A stretch of DNA of 64,000 nt from Nocardioides pinisoli (GCF_024199985.1 NZ_JANARS010000009.1:62001-126000); one strand, 5' to 3'; shown: positions 1-11,367, numbered from the stretch's first letter. Program-made: numbers and translations. The notes: a model not told the origin generated them from the letters alone.

Positions 1-849
1 ATCGGCCACGAGTGCGTGGGCGTGGTCGAGGAGGTCGGCTCCGAGGTGTCCGCGACCCGGGTGGGCGACTTCGTCATCGTGCCGTTCTGCCACAGCGACA
101 ACACCTGCGCGCACTGCCGCGCGGGCGTGCAGTCGGCGTGCGTCAACCTCGGGATGACCCAGAGCGGGCAGGGGGAGTACGCGCGCGTCACCCAGGCCGA
201 CGGCAGCCTCGTGGCGACCGACGGGATGCCCGACGACCACCTGGTCCCCTCGCTGCTCGCCCTCACCGACGTGATGGCCACCGGCTGGCACGCCGCGGTC
301 GCCGCCGGCGTGCAGCCCGGCCACACCGTGGTGGTGGTCGGGGACGGCGCCGTCGGGCTCAGCGGCGTCCTCGCGGCGTCCCAGATGGGTGCGGAGCGGG
401 TGATCGCGATGTCGCGCCACGAGCCCCGCCAGGAGATCGCGCGGGCCTTCGGCGCGACCGACGTCGTCGCCGAGCGCGGCAAGGAGGGCGAGGCCCGCAT
501 CGCCGACCTGACCGACGGGGTGGGCGCCGACGCGGTGCTCGAGTGCGTCGGCACCGACGGCGCGATGAGGACGGCGTTCACGGTCGCGCGACCCGGGTCG
601 ACGGTGGGCTTCGTGGGCGTCCCGCACGGTGTCGAGCTGCCGGTGCGCCGGATGTTCCAGAAGAACGTCGGCCTCGCCGGTGGCATGGCGCCCGTGCGCC
701 GCTACCTCCCCGACCTGCTCGACCGGGTGCTGTCCGGCGCGATCGACCCGGGCCGGGTGTTCGACCTGACGCTGCCGATGGCGGAGTCGGCCGAGGGCTA
801 CCGGGCCATGGACGAGCGTCGCGCGATCAAGGTGCTTCTCCGCCCATGA
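1..849 (+). CDS. Zinc-dependent alcohol dehydrogenase, N-terminus missing
   Basis: The gene enters from outside the window; 282 residues are visible and the frame is open from base 1. It reads as a medium-chain zinc alcohol dehydrogenase that oxidises an alcohol or aldehyde substrate with NAD(P). The visible part opens with the catalytic GHE motif. The structural-zinc cysteines follow at visible residues 30, 36, 39 and 47 (CAHCRAGVQSAC segment). A Rossmann fold with VVVVGDGAVGLSG binds the cofactor. About 60 residues, including the first catalytic Cys, must lie upstream. Its stop overlaps the next start in an ATGA, so the two genes are probably cotranscribed. The substrate cannot be told from sequence. 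Confidence 0.93.
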   Translation: MGHECVGVVEEVGSEVSATRVGDFVIVPFCHSDNTCAHCRAGVQSACVNLGMTQSGQGEYARVTQADGSLVATDGMPDDHLVPSLLALTDVMATGWHAAVAAGVQPGHTVVVVGDGAVGLSGVLAASQMGAERVIAMSRHEPRQEIARAFGATDVVAERGKEGEARIADLTDGVGADAVLECVGTDGAMRTAFTVARPGSTVGFVGVPHGVELPVRRMFQKNVGLAGGMAPVRRYLPDLLDRVLSGAIDPGRVFDLTLPMAESAEGYRAMDERRAIKVLLRP

Positions 850-2642
850 CGGCGCCCGAGGACGCGCTGCTGCTCGGTCCGCTGCTGCGCTACGTCGACG
901 AGACCTCGGCGGCCGTCTGGGTCGAGACCGCCGCCCCCGGCACCGTGACGGTGACCCGCGGGACGGCGAGCGCCAGCGCGTCGACGTTCGTGGTCCACGA
1001 CCACCACTACGCCCTCGTCGAGCTCGACGGCCTGGCGCCGGGCTCGACGGAGTCCTACTCCGTGGCGATCGACGGAGACCGGGTGTGGCCGCCGGCCGGG
1101 TCACCGTTCCCGGACCCCGTCATCGCCACGCTCGAGGCAGGACGCCCCCTGCACCTGGCCTTCGGCTCGTGCCGCACATCGGTCTCCCACGACGAGAAGG
1201 GCAACCGGACCCACGGCGTCGACGCCCTGCGCGCCTGGGCGCTCCGGGTCGCCGGGCAGGTCGACCCCGCCGACCCGTCGGACCCCGACCTGGCCCCGGA
1301 CCGCCTCCCCGACCTGATGCTCTTCCTGGGCGACCAGGTCTACGCCGACGAGACCACCGACGCGATGCGCGAGTTCATCGAGGCGCGCCGCGACATCGAG
1401 CAGCCGCCGTGGACCGAGCTCCAGGACTACGAGGAGTACGCCCACCTCTACAAGCTCGCCTGGTCCGATCCCGCCAACCGGTGGCTGCTCTCGACCGTGC
1501 CGAGCGCGATGATCTTCGACGACCACGACATCCGTGACGACTGGAACACCTCGATGGACTGGCGCCGGCAGATGGAGGCCACGTCGTGGTGGCACGGTCG
1601 CATCGTCGCCGGCCTGGCGTCCTACTGGGTCTACCAGCACCTCGGCAACATGTCGCCGGCCGAGCGTGACACCGACGAAGTATGGGCCCGGGTGCGGGCG
1701 CACAGCGGTGACGCAGAGCACGACCTCGGACCGTTCCTCGACGACTTCGCGGCCCGCGTCGACCAGCAGCCGCAGACCTACCGCTGGAGCTACACCCGCG
1801 AGTTCGACATGCAGGCGCGCCTCGTCGTCGTCGACTCACGCGCGGCGCGCAAGCTCGACCCCGACGACCGGGCGATGCTCGACGACGACGAGGCCGCCTG
1901 GCTCGACGAGCAGCTGCACGGCGACGTCGACCACCTGCTGGTGGGCACGTCCCTGCCCTTCCTGCTGGCGCGCGGCCTCCACCACCTCGAGGCGTTCAGC
2001 GAGGCGCTGGCCCAGGGCGCGTGGGGCGACCGGGGCGGCCGGATGGGGGAGAAGCTCCGCCAGCTCGTCGACCTCGAGCACTGGGGCGCGTTCCAGGCCA
2101 GCTTCCAGGAGGTCGCCCGGCAGGTCATGGAGGTGGCCGCCGGCGAGCGCGGCCGGGCGCCGTCGACCGTGACGTTCCTGTCCGGCGACGTGCACCACAG
2201 CTATGTCAGCGAGGCGCACCCGACCCACGGTGGCCCGGTGCTGCGCTCGACCATCCTCCAGGCCGTCTGCTCACCGATGCGCAACCCGCTCTCGCGCAAC
2301 ATGCGGTTCGCGACGGCGGTGCTCTCCTACGGCGTCGCCGGTCCCATGGGTCGCCTGGCGTCGAAGTCGGCGCGGGTGCCGGATGCGCCGCTGAGGTGGA
2401 CCTACGCCGAAGGTCCGTGGTTCGACAACAACCTGGCGTTCCTGCGTCTGGCCGGGCCGAGCCTGCGCATGTGGTGGGTCACCGGCGAGGTGGTCGACGA
2501 CCACGACCGGCCGCGGCTGGCGAAGGTCGAGTCCTACGAGCTCGACGAGGCGGGCAACCCGTCGCCGCACGAGAGCTTCGCCTCCAAGGTGCGCCGCCGG
2601 GTCAGGCGACGGGCGAAGGACGACGCGGTGCGCGAGCGCTGA
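846..2642 (+). CDS. PhoD-like alkaline phosphatase / metallophosphatase family protein
   Basis: This 598-residue protein starts at the ATG overlapping the preceding stop by 4 bp. It resembles the PhoD-like phosphatase family, which hydrolyses phosphate esters with a Ca/Fe centre. A fibronectin-like N-terminal domain (about residues 1-95) is followed by the metallophosphatase core with FGSCRTS, FLGDQVYADE, FDDHDIRDDWN and LSGDVHHSY, the usual metal-ligand blocks. No signal peptide or Tat motif is visible, unlike secreted PhoD, so it may act in the cytoplasm or on another phosphoester. The longer reading frame that begins upstream overlaps the dehydrogenase and is not used. Confidence 0.9.
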   Translation: MTAPEDALLLGPLLRYVDETSAAVWVETAAPGTVTVTRGTASASASTFVVHDHHYALVELDGLAPGSTESYSVAIDGDRVWPPAGSPFPDPVIATLEAGRPLHLAFGSCRTSVSHDEKGNRTHGVDALRAWALRVAGQVDPADPSDPDLAPDRLPDLMLFLGDQVYADETTDAMREFIEARRDIEQPPWTELQDYEEYAHLYKLAWSDPANRWLLSTVPSAMIFDDHDIRDDWNTSMDWRRQMEATSWWHGRIVAGLASYWVYQHLGNMSPAERDTDEVWARVRAHSGDAEHDLGPFLDDFAARVDQQPQTYRWSYTREFDMQARLVVVDSRAARKLDPDDRAMLDDDEAAWLDEQLHGDVDHLLVGTSLPFLLARGLHHLEAFSEALAQGAWGDRGGRMGEKLRQLVDLEHWGAFQASFQEVARQVMEVAAGERGRAPSTVTFLSGDVHHSYVSEAHPTHGGPVLRSTILQAVCSPMRNPLSRNMRFATAVLSYGVAGPMGRLASKSARVPDAPLRWTYAEGPWFDNNLAFLRLAGPSLRMWWVTGEVVDDHDRPRLAKVESYELDEAGNPSPHESFASKVRRRVRRRAKDDAVRER

Positions 2643-2660
2643 GGCCCCGCCGGGGTCTCA
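2640..2660. terminator. Bidirectional terminator hairpin between convergent genes
   Basis: TGAG-G-CCCCG-C-CGGGG-T-CTCA forms a nearly perfect palindrome. The stop codon of the phosphatase (2640-2642) and the stop of the convergent small gene (2658-2660) are the two ends of the stem. There is no T tract, as is usual in actinobacteria. Confidence 0.6.
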
Positions 2661-2804
2661 GGCGTTGCTCAGCACCCGGTCGCGCCCGTGGACGCAGGCG
2701 CACGTGTCGGAGCACGGCAGGTAGGTGTGCCGACCGTGACCGCACTCGCTGCACGGCAGGTCGTGAGAGAGGTGGACCGAGCTGGTCTCGACGGTGTCCC
2801 ACAT
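2658..2804 (-). CDS. Small CxxC zinc-binding-like protein (48 aa)
   Basis: A 48-residue protein starting at ATG 2804. It holds two closely spaced Cys/His clusters, CSECGHGRHTYLPC and CACVHG, consistent with a small zinc ribbon. The cluster makes this frame the likely real one; the longer same-frame extension upstream is antisense to the next gene and proline/arginine-rich. It is convergent with the phosphatase and shares its terminator. I do not recognise a named family, and its function is unknown. Confidence 0.6.
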   Translation of the reverse strand: MWDTVETSSVHLSHDLPCSECGHGRHTYLPCSDTCACVHGRDRVLSNA

Positions 2805-2939
2805 GACGTCCACGGTGGCACCCGATCGCCGGCGACGGGCCGGAACCGGCCCGGAATGCCCGATACGGGGCAGGAATGACCCGTTCGGGCCATGCCCAGG
2901 TGGCCCCGACACACCGGGTGACGGTCCTAGGATCCCGAC

Positions 2940-4055
2940 ATGGCCGCCCCACCGAGTCCCGTCCTGGCTCCCCGGCAGGCCCGGCGCATCGCCGTACGAG
3001 CCCAGCTGCTCGCCGCGCCACGTCCCGCCGACGTGCTCGAGGTGGTGCGCCACCTCGGCTTCCTCCAGGTCGACCTCACCCGCGTCGTCGCCGAGCACGC
3101 CGACCTCGCCCTGTGGACCCGCCTCGGGGCCGCCTACGAGCCCGAGGACCTCGAGGAGCTCGTGGGTGACGGTGCCCTCGTCGAGCTCCGGGCGAGGCTG
3201 CTGCCGAGCGAGGACATCGCGCTGCACCGCGCCGACATGGACGCCTGGCCCGGCGAGCCGCCGCTCAAGGAGTGGCAGGAGGACCTCGCCGACTGGGTGG
3301 CCGCCAACGACGGGTGTCGCCGCGACATCCTCGCGCTGCTGCGGGCCGAGGGGCCGACCGCCGCCCGCGACCTGCCGGACACCTGCGAGGTGCCGTGGCG
3401 CTCGACGGGGTGGACCAACGACAAGAACGTCATGAAGCTCCTCGAATGCATGGAGGCTCGCGGCGAGGTCGCGGTCGCGTCGCGCGAGGGCCGCGAGCGA
3501 CGCTGGGACCTCGCCGAGCGGGTCCACCCCGGTGACCCGGCGGTGCCCGCCGAGGAGGCACACCACGCGCTCGCCGCCCGGCGGCTGCGGTCGCTGGGGA
3601 TCGCGCGGCCGCGGGCACTGGAGGCGTGGGACGAGCGGTACGACGTCCGCGACACCGGCGCGGCGGCCCGCGTCGACGGCGTACGCGGGACGTGGCGGGT
3701 GGACCCCGACCGGCTCGCCGACCTCGACGACTTCGAGGGCCGCACGGCGATCCTCTCGCCGCTCGACCGGCTCGTCTTCGACCGCAAGCGGATGGAGGAC
3801 CTGTTCACCTTCGACTACCAGCTCGAGATGTACAAGCCCGCAGCGAAGCGGCAGTGGGGCTACTGGGCGATGCCGGTCCTCGACGGCGACGAGCTGGTCG
3901 GCAAGGTCGACGCGACGGCCGATCGCGAGGCCGGCGTGCTGATCGTCGACGCCGTCCACGAGGACGGTGACTGGTCGGCCGCGCGTCGCCGCCGGGTGCA
4001 CGCCGAGCTCGACGCGCTGGGGGAGTGGTTGGGGCTCGAGGTGGCGCGGCCCTGA
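2940..4055 (+). CDS. YcaQ/AlkX-family winged-helix DNA glycosylase
   Basis: A 371-residue protein of the HTH_42/YcaQ family, which unhooks DNA interstrand crosslinks by excising alkylated purines. The catalytic Gln-x-Asp of the AlkX class is seen as FLQVDLTR (Q43, D45). Winged-helix repeats occupy the middle (SREGRERRWDLAERV region). The C-terminal beta-barrel part holds LSPLDRLVFDRKR and GYWAMPVLDGDELVGKVD. The start is supported by a leaderless arrangement: TAGGAT at 2928-2933 lies six bases before the ATG. The neighbours are unrelated, so it is probably monocistronic. Confidence 0.88.
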   Translation: MAAPPSPVLAPRQARRIAVRAQLLAAPRPADVLEVVRHLGFLQVDLTRVVAEHADLALWTRLGAAYEPEDLEELVGDGALVELRARLLPSEDIALHRADMDAWPGEPPLKEWQEDLADWVAANDGCRRDILALLRAEGPTAARDLPDTCEVPWRSTGWTNDKNVMKLLECMEARGEVAVASREGRERRWDLAERVHPGDPAVPAEEAHHALAARRLRSLGIARPRALEAWDERYDVRDTGAAARVDGVRGTWRVDPDRLADLDDFEGRTAILSPLDRLVFDRKRMEDLFTFDYQLEMYKPAAKRQWGYWAMPVLDGDELVGKVDATADREAGVLIVDAVHEDGDWSAARRRRVHAELDALGEWLGLEVARP

Positions 4056-4097
4056 GGGCACCGCACACGGCACGCCGACGTCGTACGACGTCCCGGG

Positions 4098-4823
4098 TCA
4101 GTCGGCGGCCACGGCGGACGTGTCGACGCAGAGGACGCCGCGGTTGCCGTCCTGGTCGGCGATCACCGTGAGGCCGGGGGCGTTGCTGTCGTCGACGACG
4201 GTGGCACCTGCGGCGACCGCGGCGGCGATCCGCTGCTCGGCGGCCTCGGCCGCCACGTAGACCTCGACGTGGAGGCGCTGGCGCGGCGGCGCGCCCTCGC
4301 CGGCCTCGTCGGCCGCGCCGGCGTCGTCGAACCACAGGTTGGGGACCCGGCCTGTGGCGTCGCGGACCTCGTCGCTGGGTGACCCACGGCCCTGGGACTC
4401 GGGGTCACCCGTCAGCAGCGCCGCCCACACCGGCGCGACGGTCGCAGGTGTCGCCGTGTCGAGGCCGAGCTCGACCTCGCTGACCGCAGCGGGGTCGGCG
4501 GCGAGCCCGAGGTCGGCGGCGAGGTGCGTGATCCGTCGCGCCAGGTCGACGTCCTGCTGGGTCACCCACTCGACGACGTGCTCGGTGCCCTCGTCGTCGC
4601 GGTAGATCGCGTCGTCGGTGACCAGCTCGAGGTCGACGTGCCCGCGCCCGATCACGACCCGCGGGTGGTGGCCGAGCGCGTCGCCCGCCTCGCCCACCGC
4701 GGTGACGAACCGCGCGCCCGCGCCGAAGTCGTCGACCAGGTAGCGCGCGTGCAGGCCCTGGGCCAGCTTGCGCCACTCGGTCAGGCCCGCCTCGGCGATC
4801 TGCTGCCCCCGCATCATGTCCAT
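4098..4823 (-). CDS. Pterin-4a-carbinolamine dehydratase-like domain fused to a glyoxalase (VOC) domain
   Basis: A 241-residue fusion. Residues 1 to about 95 match the pterin carbinolamine dehydratase fold, with RYLVDDFGAGARFVTAVGEA and the active-site-like GHHPRV. Residues about 115-241 look like a vicinal oxygen chelate (glyoxalase) domain with paired PVWAALLTGD and LHVEVYVAAE strands. The combination is common in actinobacteria and is usually annotated only as VOC protein; the true substrate is unknown. The start is the ATG at 4823, seven bases after TAGGGT on the minus strand (leaderless). Two further Met codons follow at once. Confidence 0.8.
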   Translation of the reverse strand: MDMMRGQQIAEAGLTEWRKLAQGLHARYLVDDFGAGARFVTAVGEAGDALGHHPRVVIGRGHVDLELVTDDAIYRDDEGTEHVVEWVTQQDVDLARRITHLAADLGLAADPAAVSEVELGLDTATPATVAPVWAALLTGDPESQGRGSPSDEVRDATGRVPNLWFDDAGAADEAGEGAPPRQRLHVEVYVAAEAAEQRIAAAVAAGATVVDDSNAPGLTVIADQDGNRGVLCVDTSAVAAD

Positions 4824-4883
4824 GCCGGTGACCCTAGCCGTGCTCGGTCCCGCAGCACCTCCATCCGCGGACGACGATCGCAC

Positions 4884-4981
4884 GACGTCATGACAGGTGG
4901 TCGTCGGTCCGACCGCCCGCCATGACGCAAGCGGCGTACGTCATGGGCGCGGGTCGTCCGGCCGACCGCGAGCCATGACGT
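4884..4981. repeat. Two tandem palindromic (REP-like) intergenic elements
   Basis: Two imperfect copies of a 44-nt unit lie at 4884-4927 and 4938-4981. The second has perfect 9-bp outer arms, ACGTCATGG and CCATGACGT, around an inner GGTCG/CGACC-type stem. The first has CGTCATG/CATGACG arms around GGTCG/CGACC. They lie in the 200-bp gap between two minus-strand genes. A related motif with GGCGTACGTCATGG occurs at about 33899-33917. Confidence 0.5.
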
Positions 4982-5025
4982 CCCCCAGGGAGGTGGGCCG
5001 CACGACGGACGACGACCGCCGGGGG

Positions 5026-5826
5026 TCAGGCATCCACCTCGAGGCCCAGCGCCGAGGCCAGTCGGCGCGGGTCGGCCACCGCGAGGGTCGCGCCGGGGTG
5101 GGTGATGGTCCCCGTCGGGTCGATCGCCGGGACGGGCTCGTGGAAGGTCACGCAGAGGGCGCGGTCGCCGTTGGTCGTGAACGAGACACCCCGGTCGGTG
5201 AACGACAGGTGCGGGGGTCCTGCGGTCTTCACCCACGAGAAGCCGCCGGTGAGCTCGGCCGAGGCGATGTTGGAGCGTGGCGTCACCAGTCGCCACGGGC
5301 CGTAGCGCACGAACAGCCAGTCCGGGCCGACCTCCACCGTGGTCGTCGCGGGGGTGACGCCGAAGGCGCGGGCCGGGGCGACGTAGGTCGGCGCGAAGGC
5401 GAAGTCGAACGACTCGACCGCCTCGTGGGCACCCTCGCCACCGGGCTCGCGGACGAGTCCGCGCAGCGCAGCGGCGGCGGGGATCCGGTAGGGCTGCAGC
5501 ACGGCGGCCGCGGGAGCCGGAACGCGGAGCATCGCGCGGCTGCCGCCGCCGGCTGCGGGCAGGACGTGGTGGTCCATCGACACCGCAGCCGGTCCGCGGC
5601 CGGCGCGCCAGGTCCACGACCGCAGGACGGGATCCACGCGGGTGACCTCGAAGTCGACGGCCACCCCGGCCGGGCCGTGCACGCGGCCGGTCGTGCCGAC
5701 GGCGAGCACGTCGGCGGTGGCCTCGACGTCACGGATCAGCGGTGCCCACGACGACCACGTCGCGGGCGTGGTGAAGCGGCGCCACGCCTCGTCGGCAGTG
5801 GCGGGACCGTGGGCGTCGACGAGCAC
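5026..5826 (-). CDS. SRPBCC-type protein with an extra C-terminal domain
   Basis: A 266-residue protein with a GTG start, preceded by GGGAGG four bases upstream. Residues 1-130 resemble the START/SRPBCC ligand-binding fold (AWRRFTTPATWSSWAPLI opening, TTGRVHGPAGVAVDFEVTRV strand pattern). Residues about 140-266 form a second domain (VEVGPDWLFVRYGPWRL, LSFTDRGVSFTTNGDRALCV, CVTFHEPVPAID) that I recall from actinobacterial hypothetical proteins without a known role. It follows the oxidase-like gene by 12 bp, so the two probably form an operon. Ligand and role are unknown. Confidence 0.7.
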   Translation of the reverse strand: MLVDAHGPATADEAWRRFTTPATWSSWAPLIRDVEATADVLAVGTTGRVHGPAGVAVDFEVTRVDPVLRSWTWRAGRGPAAVSMDHHVLPAAGGGSRAMLRVPAPAAAVLQPYRIPAAAALRGLVREPGGEGAHEAVESFDFAFAPTYVAPARAFGVTPATTTVEVGPDWLFVRYGPWRLVTPRSNIASAELTGGFSWVKTAGPPHLSFTDRGVSFTTNGDRALCVTFHEPVPAIDPTGTITHPGATLAVADPRRLASALGLEVDA

Positions 5827-5838
5827 GAGGCCTCCCGG

Positions 5839-6321
5839 TCAGAGCTGGACGGTGTCGTTGTCGCCGAGGTCGGGCCTGTCGTCGCTCAGCAGCCCCTTCG
5901 CCATCTGCACGACGACGGCGACCTTGCCCGGCGACTCCCAGTACTCCGCGGTGTCGCCGTCGATGCGCAGCAGCACGTTGTCGGGGTCGTCGGGGCCGCC
6001 GGACATGAAGGCACCGGCCGAGGCGTCCCACAGCTCGCGGAGCTTGGCCCGGTCGTCGCTGACGTGCGCGGTGCCCGTCAGCGAGACCCAGCCGGCCTTG
6101 CTCGAGTACGACACGTTGACGCGCGGGTCGGCCTCGATCGCCCGCACCTTGTCGCTGCTGCGCTCGGTGAGGAACCAGGTGGTGCCCGGGTCGTCGAAGT
6201 CCTGGGTGGCCATCGGGGTGGAGACCAGTCGGCCGTCGGTCGAGACGTAGGTCAGCACGGCGATGTCGGTCTCCTCCATGATCTCTGTGACGGGCGCGGT
6301 CCGGGAGTCGTGGGTGGTCAT
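5839..6321 (-). CDS. Pyridoxamine 5'-phosphate oxidase-like (general stress protein 26 type) flavin-binding protein
   Basis: A 160-residue split-barrel protein of the PPOX/general-stress-26 type, likely binding FMN, F420 or a tetrapyrrole. The barrel strands are visible as VLTYVSTDGRLVSTPMATQDFD, TTWFLTERSSDKVRAIEADPRVNVSYS and WVSLTGTAHVSDD. The ATG at 6321 is preferred over an upstream start because CAGTGT sits six bases before it (leaderless pattern) and the extension is unlike the family. It is the first gene of a likely two-gene unit with the SRPBCC gene. Confidence 0.85.
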   Translation of the reverse strand: MTTHDSRTAPVTEIMEETDIAVLTYVSTDGRLVSTPMATQDFDDPGTTWFLTERSSDKVRAIEADPRVNVSYSSKAGWVSLTGTAHVSDDRAKLRELWDASAGAFMSGGPDDPDNVLLRIDGDTAEYWESPGKVAVVVQMAKGLLSDDRPDLGDNDTVQL

Positions 6322-6484
6322 GCCACGACACTGGCACGGTGGACAAACCCTGCACCCCACCCGAGGGGCGGGGCCGGTCACGACAGCGGCGCGCGGGCCG
6401 TCGTACTGGCAGGATTGCCCCTGCCACGGGAGGGGCTCGGACCCGGCTCGGCCGGTCCGTCACACGACAGGGGAGATGCGCAGC

Positions 6485-8847
<2,363 letters not shown>

Positions 8848-8848
<1 letters not shown>

Positions 8849-9555
8849 TGCTGCTCCTGCACGGGCTCGGCGCCACCGGCGCGGTGTGGCACGGCGCGCT
8901 CGACGCGGCTCGTACGACGGACCTGCCGGGCGCGCTCGCCCCCGACCTGCCCGGCCACGGCGCGGCGGCCTGGGCGTCGTCGTACTCCTTCGGGACGCAC
9001 GCCGAGGTGGTGCTTCCCCTGCTGGAGGCGTTCGACCGTCCGGTGCCCGTGGTCGGGCACTCGATGGGCGGCGTGGTCGCCCTCGAGCTGGCGGTGCTGG
9101 CGCCCGAGCGGGTCTCGCGCGTGGTCGGGCTCGGCATCAAGGTGTCCTGGCCGCCGGACGACGCCGCACGCGCGCTCGCGATGGCCGACCGGCCGGTGAC
9201 GTCGTACGACACCCGCGACGCGGCGGTGGAGCGGTTCCTCCGGGTCTCCGGCCTGGCCGGGCTCGTGCCGACCGACGACCCGATGGTCGACGGCGCGGTC
9301 GTCGACCGCGAGGCCGTGGGGGAGGGGAGTGGCTGGCGGCTGGCACAGGACCCGCGCACGTTCGGCGTCGGCGTGCCCGACATGGCGGGGCTGCTGGCCG
9401 GGGCGTCGTGCCCGGTGGTGCTGGCCCGTGGCGAGCACGACGCGATGGTCAGCCACCGACAGCTCGCCGAGCTCGTGGCGGACCCGGTGACGCTGCCGGG
9501 GCTCGGGCACAACGCGCACGTGGAGGACCCGGCCGCGGTGCTGGCGCTCGTCTGA
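8848..9555 (+). CDS. Alpha/beta hydrolase
   Basis: A 235-residue alpha/beta hydrolase whose ATG overlaps the UvrA-like stop in TGATG, so it is translationally coupled. The fold is visible from the oxyanion HGLGATG near residue 5, the nucleophile elbow GHSMGG, an acid in VVLARGEHDAM, and the catalytic His in GLGHNAHVE. The cap is small and the substrate is not predictable. Coupling to the UvrA-like ATPase hints at a shared detoxification role, but this is inference. Confidence 0.87.
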
Positions 9556-9565
9556 GGACGCTGGG

Positions 9566-10357
9566 TCAGGCCTGGCAGACCGGGCACCAGAACAGGCGCC
9601 GGGCGGCGATCTGGGTGTCCTGGACGGGCGTCCGGCAGATCCGGCACGGGAGTCCGGCCCGCCCGTAGACGTAGTGCGCGTCCACCCGGCGGGGCCGGCC
9701 GGAGGGACGCTCCCGGTCCTCCGGCCTGGTCGTGACGATGCGTCCGGCGCGGACGCCGGCGCGCAGCAGGACCACCAGGTCGTCCCACAGGGCGTGCAGC
9801 ACGGCCGCGTCGTGGAGGCGCCCGGGCCGCAGCGGGTCGAGGCGTTGCCGGAACAGCACCTCGGCGCGGTAGACGTTGCCGACGCCGGCCACGACCGCCT
9901 GGTCCATGAGGAGGGTCGCGATCGGCGCGCGGCTGCGCAGCACACGGGCCACGAACGCGTCGGCGTCCGGTCGCCTGCGGAGCGGGTCGGGACCGAGCCG
10001 GGCCAGGACGACCTTGCGCTCCGCGTCGGTGAGCACCTCGCAGGCGGTCGGCCCCCGCAGCTCCAGCCAGTGACCGCCGCCGACCAGCCGCAGCCGGAGG
10101 GCGCCCCGCGCGGCCGGCGCCGGGAGGGTGCCGTCGCGGAACTTGCCGTAGAGGCCGAGGTGCACGTGCAGCCACAGGTCGTCGTAGCGGTGGAAGAGGT
10201 GCTTGCCCCACGCGTCGGTCCCGTCGAGCACGCGACCGTCGAGCAGGCGGGCGCCGTCCTCGAAGCGGCCCTGGGGGCTGTCGGCGGACACGGGCTGCCC
10301 GGCCAGCAGGCGCGCGTGGCGGCGGGCGAGTCGGTGGATGGTGTGTCCCTCTGGCAC
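9566..10357 (-). CDS. Fpg/Nei-family DNA glycosylase (endonuclease VIII type)
   Basis: A 263-residue base-excision repair glycosylase/AP lyase that removes oxidised bases. The start is the GTG at 10357, because it places the catalytic Pro and Glu directly after the initiator (M-PEGHTIHR); upstream in-frame starts would bury this proline. The helix-two-turn-helix has MDQAVVAGVGNVYRAEVLF. The C-terminal zinc finger is CRICRTPVQ...FWCPVC. The PEGHTIHR opening favours the Nei2 group of actinobacteria over Fpg. It converges on the hydrolase gene with a 10-bp gap. Confidence 0.92.
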   Translation of the reverse strand: MPEGHTIHRLARRHARLLAGQPVSADSPQGRFEDGARLLDGRVLDGTDAWGKHLFHRYDDLWLHVHLGLYGKFRDGTLPAPAARGALRLRLVGGGHWLELRGPTACEVLTDAERKVVLARLGPDPLRRRPDADAFVARVLRSRAPIATLLMDQAVVAGVGNVYRAEVLFRQRLDPLRPGRLHDAAVLHALWDDLVVLLRAGVRAGRIVTTRPEDRERPSGRPRRVDAHYVYGRAGLPCRICRTPVQDTQIAARRLFWCPVCQA

Positions 10358-10431
10358 GCCCTGATCGTCGCCGACCGCTCCAACCCCGACGCCGTCCGTG
10401 CGGGTGGGGCCGCACCTGCGAGCATGGAGCC

Positions 10432-11334
10432 ATGAGTCCACGCGACCTGCGCGAGAGCGTCGCCCGGCGTCCCGTCGTCCTCGACGGCGGCCTCGCCACC
10501 CTGCTCGAGGAGCACGGCCACGACCTGTCCAGCGACCTGTGGTCGGCGCGACTGCTGCGCGACGACCCGGCCGCGATCGAGCGTGCGCACCGCGAGTTCT
10601 TCACCGCGGGGGCGGAGGTCGCGACCACGGCGTCCTACCAGGTGTCCTTCGAGGGCTTCGGCGCCGAGGGGGCCGACCGCGCCGAGGTCGAGCACCTGCT
10701 GCGCCGGAGCGTCGAGCTCGCCGCGGCCGCTCGCGACGACGTCGCGCCCGACGGGTGGGTGGCCGCGTCGGTCGGACCCTACGGCGCCGTCCTGGCCGAC
10801 GGGTCGGAGTACCGCGGCGACTACGCCCTCGGCGTGGCCGGCCTGAGGGAGTTCCACCGCCCGCGGCTCGACGTCCTGGCCTCGACCGTCGGTGAGCACG
10901 CCGACGTGCTCGCGGTGGAGACGATCCCGTGCCTCGCCGAGGTCGAGGCCGTGCTCGCCGAGCTCGACGGCAGCGGCGTGCCGGCGTGGCTGTCGCTGTC
11001 CACCGCCGACGGCCTGACCCGCGCCGGCGAGCCCATCGGTGAGGCGTTCGCGATGGCGGCCGACGTCGCCGAGGTCATCGCCGTCGGCGTCAACTGCACC
11101 TCGCCCGCCGACGCGGGTGCCGCGGTGGCCGTCGCCGGCGCGCACGGCCCCGCGGTCGTCTACCCCAACTCGGGGCAGGGCTGGAACGCCGCGACCCGGT
11201 CGTGGGAGGGACGATCGGCGTTCGACCCGGCCGACGTCGCCGACTGGGTGGCCGCGGGGGCCCGGCTCGTCGGTGGCTGCTGCCGGGTCGGCACCGCCGA
11301 CATCACCGCCCTGCGGGCGACGCTCGTCCGGTGA
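10432..11334 (+). CDS. mmuM: Homocysteine S-methyltransferase
   Basis: A 300-residue methyltransferase that moves a methyl group from S-methylmethionine or S-adenosylmethionine to homocysteine, forming methionine. The barrel opens with VLDGGLATLLEEHG, and TTASYQVS is a family block. The zinc-binding cysteines are C222 (GVNCTSP) and C283-C284 (GGCCRVG). Length is typical of MmuM/YagD. ATG 10432 is preceded six bases earlier by GAGCAT, a weak leaderless-type hexamer. No SAM riboswitch is visible upstream. Confidence 0.93.
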   Translation: MSPRDLRESVARRPVVLDGGLATLLEEHGHDLSSDLWSARLLRDDPAAIERAHREFFTAGAEVATTASYQVSFEGFGAEGADRAEVEHLLRRSVELAAAARDDVAPDGWVAASVGPYGAVLADGSEYRGDYALGVAGLREFHRPRLDVLASTVGEHADVLAVETIPCLAEVEAVLAELDGSGVPAWLSLSTADGLTRAGEPIGEAFAMAADVAEVIAVGVNCTSPADAGAAVAVAGAHGPAVVYPNSGQGWNAATRSWEGRSAFDPADVADWVAAGARLVGGCCRVGTADITALRATLVR

Positions 11335-11365
11335 CCCGCGGCACGACGACGTACGCCGTCGCGGG
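11335..11365. terminator. Convergent terminator hairpin
   Basis: CCCGCG at 11335-11340 pairs with CGCGGG at 11360-11365, with partial inner pairing (CGACG/CGTCG) across the gap between mmuM and the helicase gene. It is likely bidirectional. Confidence 0.45.
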
Positions 11366-11367
11366 CC

